From positions 1 to 16,945 of the forward strand of contig CAZVIK010000076.1 in the NCBI GenBank assembly GCA_964627045.1: 16,945 nt of DNA. Reading direction: 5' to 3'. This DNA comes from CAZVIK01 sp964627045 (GTDB lineage: Bacteria > Acidobacteriota > Terriglobia > Bryobacterales > Bryobacteraceae). Shown here in pieces: positions 14,038-16,945 of this stretch (positions are counted from its first letter, which is position 1; every line of letters begins with the position of its first letter). Made by a program: the position numbers and the translations under genes. The notes beneath the pieces were generated by a model. The model had not been told where the DNA came from. It saw nothing but the letters and a program-made list of their open reading frames with translations, and ran no database searches.

Positions 14038-14868
14038 TTATCTCTTCTTCGCCCGGTGCGTCACGATCCACTTCTCCGTGCGCTTGTTGTTCCGCGTCTT
14101 AAAGCCGCGCGTGGGCTGGCCCCACGGGGTCACCGGATGACGTCCGCCGCTGGTCTTGCCCTCGCCGCCCCCGTGCGGGTGATCCACCGGATTCATGCTG
14201 ACCCCGCGGTTGTGCGGCCTCTTGCCCATCCAGCGTTTGCGCCCGGCTTTGCCCAGGCTGACGTTCTCGTGGTCGGTGTTGCCGACCTGCCCGACCGTCG
14301 CCATACATTCCACTTCCACCCGCCGGACCTCGCCCGAGGGCAGCTTGATCAGCGCGTAGCCGCCTTCCTTGGAAACCAACTGCGCCTGGGTGCCCGCGGC
14401 CCGCGCCATCTGCGCGCCCTTGCCCGGATTCAACTCGATGTTGTGCACGAACGTGCCGGCGGGAATGTTCTTCAGCGGCAACGCGTTGCCCACCAGAATG
14501 TCGGCCTCGGGTCCCGACAGCACCATACGGCCCACCGTCAGGCCCAGCGGGCAGAGGATGTAGCGCTTCTCCCCGTCGCGATAGTGCAGCAGCGCGATCC
14601 GCGCGCTGCGGTTGGGATCGTACTCGATCGCCGCCACTTTGGCTGGAATGCCCGTCTTGTCGCGCTTGAAATCGATGGTCCGGTAGGACTTCTGGTGCCC
14701 GCCGCCCTTGAACCGGCTGCTGGTGCGCCCGCTGCTGCTGCGGCCGCCCGTGCGGCGCTTGCCTACGGTCAGCGACTTCTCCGGCTTCTTCTTCGCCAGG
14801 TCCTCGCGGCTGACCACGGTCTGGAAGCGGCGTGTGGGCGTCGTCGGTCGATAGGTTTTGATCGGCAT
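14038..14868 (-). CDS. rplB: 50S ribosomal protein L2
   Basis: 276 aa, standard. MPIKTYRPTTPTRRFQTVVS begins the N-terminal arm; the SH3-like middle domain has GRNSA-like spacing; the C-terminal part contains the near-invariant MNPVDHPHGGGEGKTSGGRH, with the His needed for peptidyl-transferase function in E. coli, then PVTPWGQPTRGFKTRNN. L2 binds domain IV of 23S rRNA and helps join subunits. Only one base separates it from rplW, and GGAGATC spanning the end of rplW is its probable ribosome site. Confidence 0.98.
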   Translation of the reverse strand: MPIKTYRPTTPTRRFQTVVSREDLAKKKPEKSLTVGKRRTGGRSSSGRTSSRFKGGGHQKSYRTIDFKRDKTGIPAKVAAIEYDPNRSARIALLHYRDGEKRYILCPLGLTVGRMVLSGPEADILVGNALPLKNIPAGTFVHNIELNPGKGAQMARAAGTQAQLVSKEGGYALIKLPSGEVRRVEVECMATVGQVGNTDHENVSLGKAGRKRWMGKRPHNRGVSMNPVDHPHGGGEGKTSGGRHPVTPWGQPTRGFKTRNNKRTEKWIVTHRAKKR

Positions 14869-14869
14869 C

Positions 14870-15157
14870 CTAGATCTCCGCGAATTCCGGCACCTTCTCG
14901 CCGGCCTTGAGCTTCACGTAGGCTTTCTTCCAATCCGGACGGTAGCCCGTGTTGCGGCCCCGGCGCCGCAGCTTGCCTTCCACATTGCTGGTCCGGACGT
15001 CTTCCACCTTCACCTTGAACAGCTTTTCGACGGCGCTCCGGATCTCAACCTTGTTGGCGCGCGGGTCTACCTCGAAGCAAACCGTGCGTTCGGACTCTTT
15101 CTTGGCGACCACCTTTTCGGTGACCAGGGGCCGCCGGATCACTTCGTACACGTTCAT
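14870..15157 (-). CDS. rplW: 50S ribosomal protein L23
   Basis: 95 aa, standard. MNVYEVIRRPLVTEKVVAKK, VCFEVDPRANKVEIRSAVE (26-44) and LFKVKVEDVRTSNVEGKLRR (46-65) match L23. It sits at the exit tunnel and is the docking point for trigger factor and SRP. Its ATG overlaps the rplD stop in an ATGA, and its own TAG stop lies one base before rplB, so translation of rplD-rplW-rplB is probably coupled. Confidence 0.98.
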   Translation of the reverse strand: MNVYEVIRRPLVTEKVVAKKESERTVCFEVDPRANKVEIRSAVEKLFKVKVEDVRTSNVEGKLRRRGRNTGYRPDWKKAYVKLKAGEKVPEFAEI

Positions 15158-15780
15158 AGCGCCAGACCCTCCGAAAGCTTCCGGGCGGCCGCCTCGCTGA
15201 CCAGCACCCGGTCGTGACCGAGCAGGTCGTAGACATTCACCTCGCGGCTGGCCACCAGTTTCACACCGGGCAGGTTGCGCGCGCCCAGCGCCAGGTTGCG
15301 GTTGCCGCCGGCATCCACCACCAGCACCGTCTTCGGCGCCTCCAACTTGTCCAGCACCGCGCGGAAGGTCCGCGTGCGATGATCGGCCAGATCGAAGGCC
15401 TGAACCACTTTCAATTGGCCGTCCTGCAACTTCGCCGTCAGCGCCGAGCGCAGCGCGCCGAGCATCATCTTGCGCGGGAGGTGATAGCTATAGTCCTTCG
15501 GCACGGGCCCGTGCACGGTGCCGCCGTGCCGCCACAGCGGGCTGCGGATCGAACCCATGCGCGCCCGCCCGGTTCCCTTCTGGCGCCACAGCTTCTTGCC
15601 CGACCCGGCGACCTCATGCCGCGTCTTGGTCTTGGCGGTGCCCCGGCGCGCCCCCGCCTGGTGGTGGCGGACCGCCTCATACAGCAGCGCCTTCTTGACC
15701 TCGGCGGCGAAGACCGAATCGGCGAGATCCAGCTCCCCTACCTTCTGGTTGTTCAAATCGACCACGTCTACCCTGGGCAT
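15154..15780 (-). CDS. rplD: 50S ribosomal protein L4
   Basis: 208 aa from ATG 15780. A GTG at 15789 in frame overlaps the rplC stop, but GAGGTGA (15786-15792) lies 5 bases before ATG 15780 and the resulting MPRVDVVDLNNQKVGELDL is the usual L4 start. The long loop into the exit tunnel (about 42-93) has KLWRQKGTGRARMGSIRSPL and HGGTVHGPVPKDY. L4 also represses the S10 operon in E. coli by binding the leader before rpsJ; that region is only partly in the window and I cannot see such a leader. It overlaps rplW by 4 bases. Confidence 0.97.
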   Translation of the reverse strand: MPRVDVVDLNNQKVGELDLADSVFAAEVKKALLYEAVRHHQAGARRGTAKTKTRHEVAGSGKKLWRQKGTGRARMGSIRSPLWRHGGTVHGPVPKDYSYHLPRKMMLGALRSALTAKLQDGQLKVVQAFDLADHRTRTFRAVLDKLEAPKTVLVVDAGGNRNLALGARNLPGVKLVASREVNVYDLLGHDRVLVSEAAARKLSEGLAL

Positions 15781-15785
15781 GGCAT

Positions 15786-16418
15786 TCACCTCTTCGCGCG
15801 CCGCACGACGACATATCCGCCGTTGGGCCCCGGCACCGCGCCCTTGACCACAAGCACGTTCTCTTCGGCGTCCACTTCGATGACTTCCAGATTGCGAACC
15901 GTCACCCGCTCGGCCCCCATGTGTCCGGCCATCGACAGACCCGGGAACACGCGCGACGGGTAGCTGGAGGCGCCAATCGACCCCGGCGCCCGGTGGTGCA
16001 TCGAACCGTGCGTGGCGTCGCCGCCCCGGAAGTGATGCCGCTTCACCAGGCCCGCGAACCCGCGCCCCTTGCTGACCCCGATCACGTCCACCTTGTCGGC
16101 GGGCTTGAACTGGTCCACCAGCACGCGGTCGCCGGTCTTCAGGTCGTCGTCGCCGGGCTTCAATCGCAGTTCGCGCAGAAACCTCACCCCGTCCACGCTG
16201 GCTTTCTTGATGTGGTTGGTGAGCGCCTTGGTCAAGTTTTTCGTCTTGGCGAACTCCAGCAGCCCGAGCTGCACCGCGTCGTATCCGTCGCGTACCGGGC
16301 TCTTGCGCTGCACCACCACGCAGGGACCCGCCTTCAACAGCGTCACGGGCACCACCTGCCCGTCGGGCCGGAAGACCTGCGCCATCCCGATCTTTTTGCC
16401 TAAGATTCCTGGGCTCAT
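15786..16418 (-). CDS. rplC: 50S ribosomal protein L3
   Basis: 210 aa from ATG 16418, preceded by AGGAAG with 5-base spacing; an in-frame GTG at 16424 lies between that site and the ATG and is rejected. MSPGILGKKIGMAQVF is the family start. GVSKGRGFAGLVKRHHF, GGDATHGSMHHRAPGSIG and AGHMGAERVTVRNLEV are signatures of the loop that reaches the peptidyl-transferase centre. E. coli has a methylated Gln in the MAGQMG segment; here it is MAGHMG, common in other bacteria. A 95-bp gap with heptad repeats separates it from rpsJ. Confidence 0.97.
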   Translation of the reverse strand: MSPGILGKKIGMAQVFRPDGQVVPVTLLKAGPCVVVQRKSPVRDGYDAVQLGLLEFAKTKNLTKALTNHIKKASVDGVRFLRELRLKPGDDDLKTGDRVLVDQFKPADKVDVIGVSKGRGFAGLVKRHHFRGGDATHGSMHHRAPGSIGASSYPSRVFPGLSMAGHMGAERVTVRNLEVIEVDAEENVLVVKGAVPGPNGGYVVVRRAKR

Positions 16419-16422
16419 AATC

Positions 16423-16492
16423 ACTTCCTGAGAACTCAGAACCTGGAACCCCGAACCCGGAACCGCGCTTGGCGTCCTGAGTCTTGAGTCCC
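16423..16492. repeat. Degenerate heptanucleotide repeat between rpsJ and rplC
   Basis: Most of the 95-bp rpsJ-rplC gap (16419-16513) can be written as consecutive 7-base units. On the plus strand, from 16430: GAGAACT, CAGAACC, TGGAACC, CCGAACC, CGGAACC (16458-16464). After GCGCTTG and GCGTCCT come GAGTCTT and GAGTCCC (16479-16492). The best-conserved part of the unit is GAACC. On the transcript (minus strand) this reads as GGTTC repeats just before the rplC ribosome site, and CTGAG/CTCAG at 16429-16439 can form a small hairpin. Repeat is seen; role unknown. Confidence 0.7.
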
Positions 16493-16513
16493 GCGCTCTG
16501 ACTTCATCTCCAC

Positions 16514-16834
16514 CTACTTCTTCCCAAACGCCTTGATCTCGACATCCACGCCCGCCGGAAGATCCAGCTTCATCAGGGCGTCCACGGTGTCCTGGGTAGG
16601 CTCCAGAATATCGAGCAGCCGCTTGTGCGTCCGGATTTCGAACTGCTCGCGCGACTTTTTGTCCACGTGCGGCGACCGCAGCACCGTGTACCGGTTTTTC
16701 ACCGTCGGCAGCGGAATCGGGCCCGCAATCTGCGCCCCGGTTTCACCCGCCGTCTTCACGATGGCCTTGGTGGACTCATCGAGAATGCGGTGATCGTAAG
16801 CTTTTAAGCGAATTCGAATGCGTTCTCTAAGCAT
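16514..16834 (-). CDS. rpsJ: 30S ribosomal protein S10 (NusE)
   Basis: 106 aa, slightly longer than the typical 102-105. RIRIRLKAYDHRILDESTKAIV, then GPIPLPTVKNRYTVLRSPHVDKKSREQFEIRTHKR split over 38-71, and the end LPAGVDVEIKAFGKK are all S10 hallmarks. S10 is part of the small-subunit head and also acts as NusE with NusB in antitermination. It is the first ribosomal gene of the S10 part, 56 bp after tuf. GGTGAGAAA lies upstream of the ATG. Stop is TAG. Confidence 0.98.
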   Translation of the reverse strand: MLRERIRIRLKAYDHRILDESTKAIVKTAGETGAQIAGPIPLPTVKNRYTVLRSPHVDKKSREQFEIRTHKRLLDILEPTQDTVDALMKLDLPAGVDVEIKAFGKK

Positions 16835-16876
16835 CGTGCTTTCTCACCGGAACGAGGACTGCCCCGTCCGCCCCGG

Positions 16877-16890
16877 CCGGGTTTGCCCGG
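16877..16890 (-). promoter_or_regulatory. Small hairpin directly after the tuf stop
   Basis: CCGGG (16877-16881) and CCCGG (16886-16890) pair around a 4-base loop, abutting the tuf stop codon. No T tract follows on the minus strand, so termination is doubtful. It could slow 3' decay or mark a processing site between tuf and rpsJ. The rest of the 56-bp gap is GC-rich with no clear promoter. Confidence 0.3.
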
Positions 16891-16945
16891 CTACTCCATA
16901 ATCTCGGTGACCGTACCGGCGCCCACCGTCCGGCCGCCTTCGCGG
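16891..16945 (-). CDS. tuf: Elongation factor Tu, C-terminal end (cut by window edge)
   Basis: Only the last 17 codons and the TAG stop are in the window. They read REGGRTVGAGTVTEIME, the near-invariant C-terminus of EF-Tu (domain 3, normally REGGRTVGAGVVTKI plus a few residues). EF-Tu carries aminoacyl-tRNA to the ribosome. The location before rpsJ agrees with the usual str-S10 junction (rpsL, rpsG, fusA, tuf, rpsJ). The gene continues beyond the right edge. Confidence 0.93.
   Translation of the reverse strand, partial: REGGRTVGAGTVTEIME

Overview
The window is almost entirely one bacterial ribosomal-protein superoperon, the fused S10-spc-alpha cluster. It is transcribed on the minus strand, from the 3' end of tuf at the right edge to rplQ at about 1673. 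At the left end lie two plus-strand genes for secreted PEP-CTERM proteins, convergent with rplQ. The DNA is GC-rich. S14 is the short zinc-binding (type Z) form, S4 is the four-cysteine form, and L36 carries a complete zinc site. Together with two PEP-CTERM proteins this fits a Gram-negative environmental bacterium. Acidobacteriota (Solibacter/Bryobacter-like) is my best guess, but that is an inference and not proven by this window.

Layout, right to left in transcription order: tuf (C-terminal end only), rpsJ, rplC, rplD, rplW, rplB, rpsS, rplV, rpsC, rplP, rpmC, rpsQ (S10 part); rplN, rplX, rplE, rpsN (type Z), rpsH, rplF, rplR, rpsE, rpmD, rplO, secY (spc part); map, infA, rpmJ, rpsM, rpsK, rpsD, rpoA, rplQ (alpha part). 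The order is canonical, except that adk, often found between secY and map, is absent: only 19 bp separate those two genes. Most junctions are 1-36 bp or overlap (rplF/rplR by 4, rplD/rplW by 4, rpsE/rpmD by 1), so translational coupling is likely throughout. The long gaps are tuf-rpsJ (56 bp), rpsJ-rplC (95 bp), rpsK-rpsD (68 bp) and rpsD-rpoA (84 bp). The rpsJ-rplC gap holds a degenerate heptanucleotide repeat, and the others hold inverted repeats. No promoter for the cluster is visible here; transcription presumably starts upstream of the window.

The 115 bp between the convergent ends (1558-1672) contains a strong GC stem-loop with T-rich flanks, read as a bidirectional terminator, and a second GC-rich hairpin next to the rplQ stop. 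The two PEP-CTERM genes have signal peptides and a C-terminal Val-Pro-Glu-Pro, membrane helix and Arg-rich tail, so they should be exported and handled by an exosortase. Their function is otherwise unknown.

The genes together supply 26 ribosomal proteins (rpsJ to rplQ), the translocon core SecY, N-terminal methionine removal (Map), initiation factor IF-1, the RNA polymerase alpha subunit and the end of EF-Tu. I saw no mobile element, CRISPR array, tRNA or rRNA, and no clear novel system. The points worth a second look are the intergenic heptad repeat, a divergent IF-1, a long disordered tail on S3, inverted repeats around rpsD, a shared-looking element upstream of the second PEP-CTERM gene, and heavy use of TAG stops in highly expressed genes.
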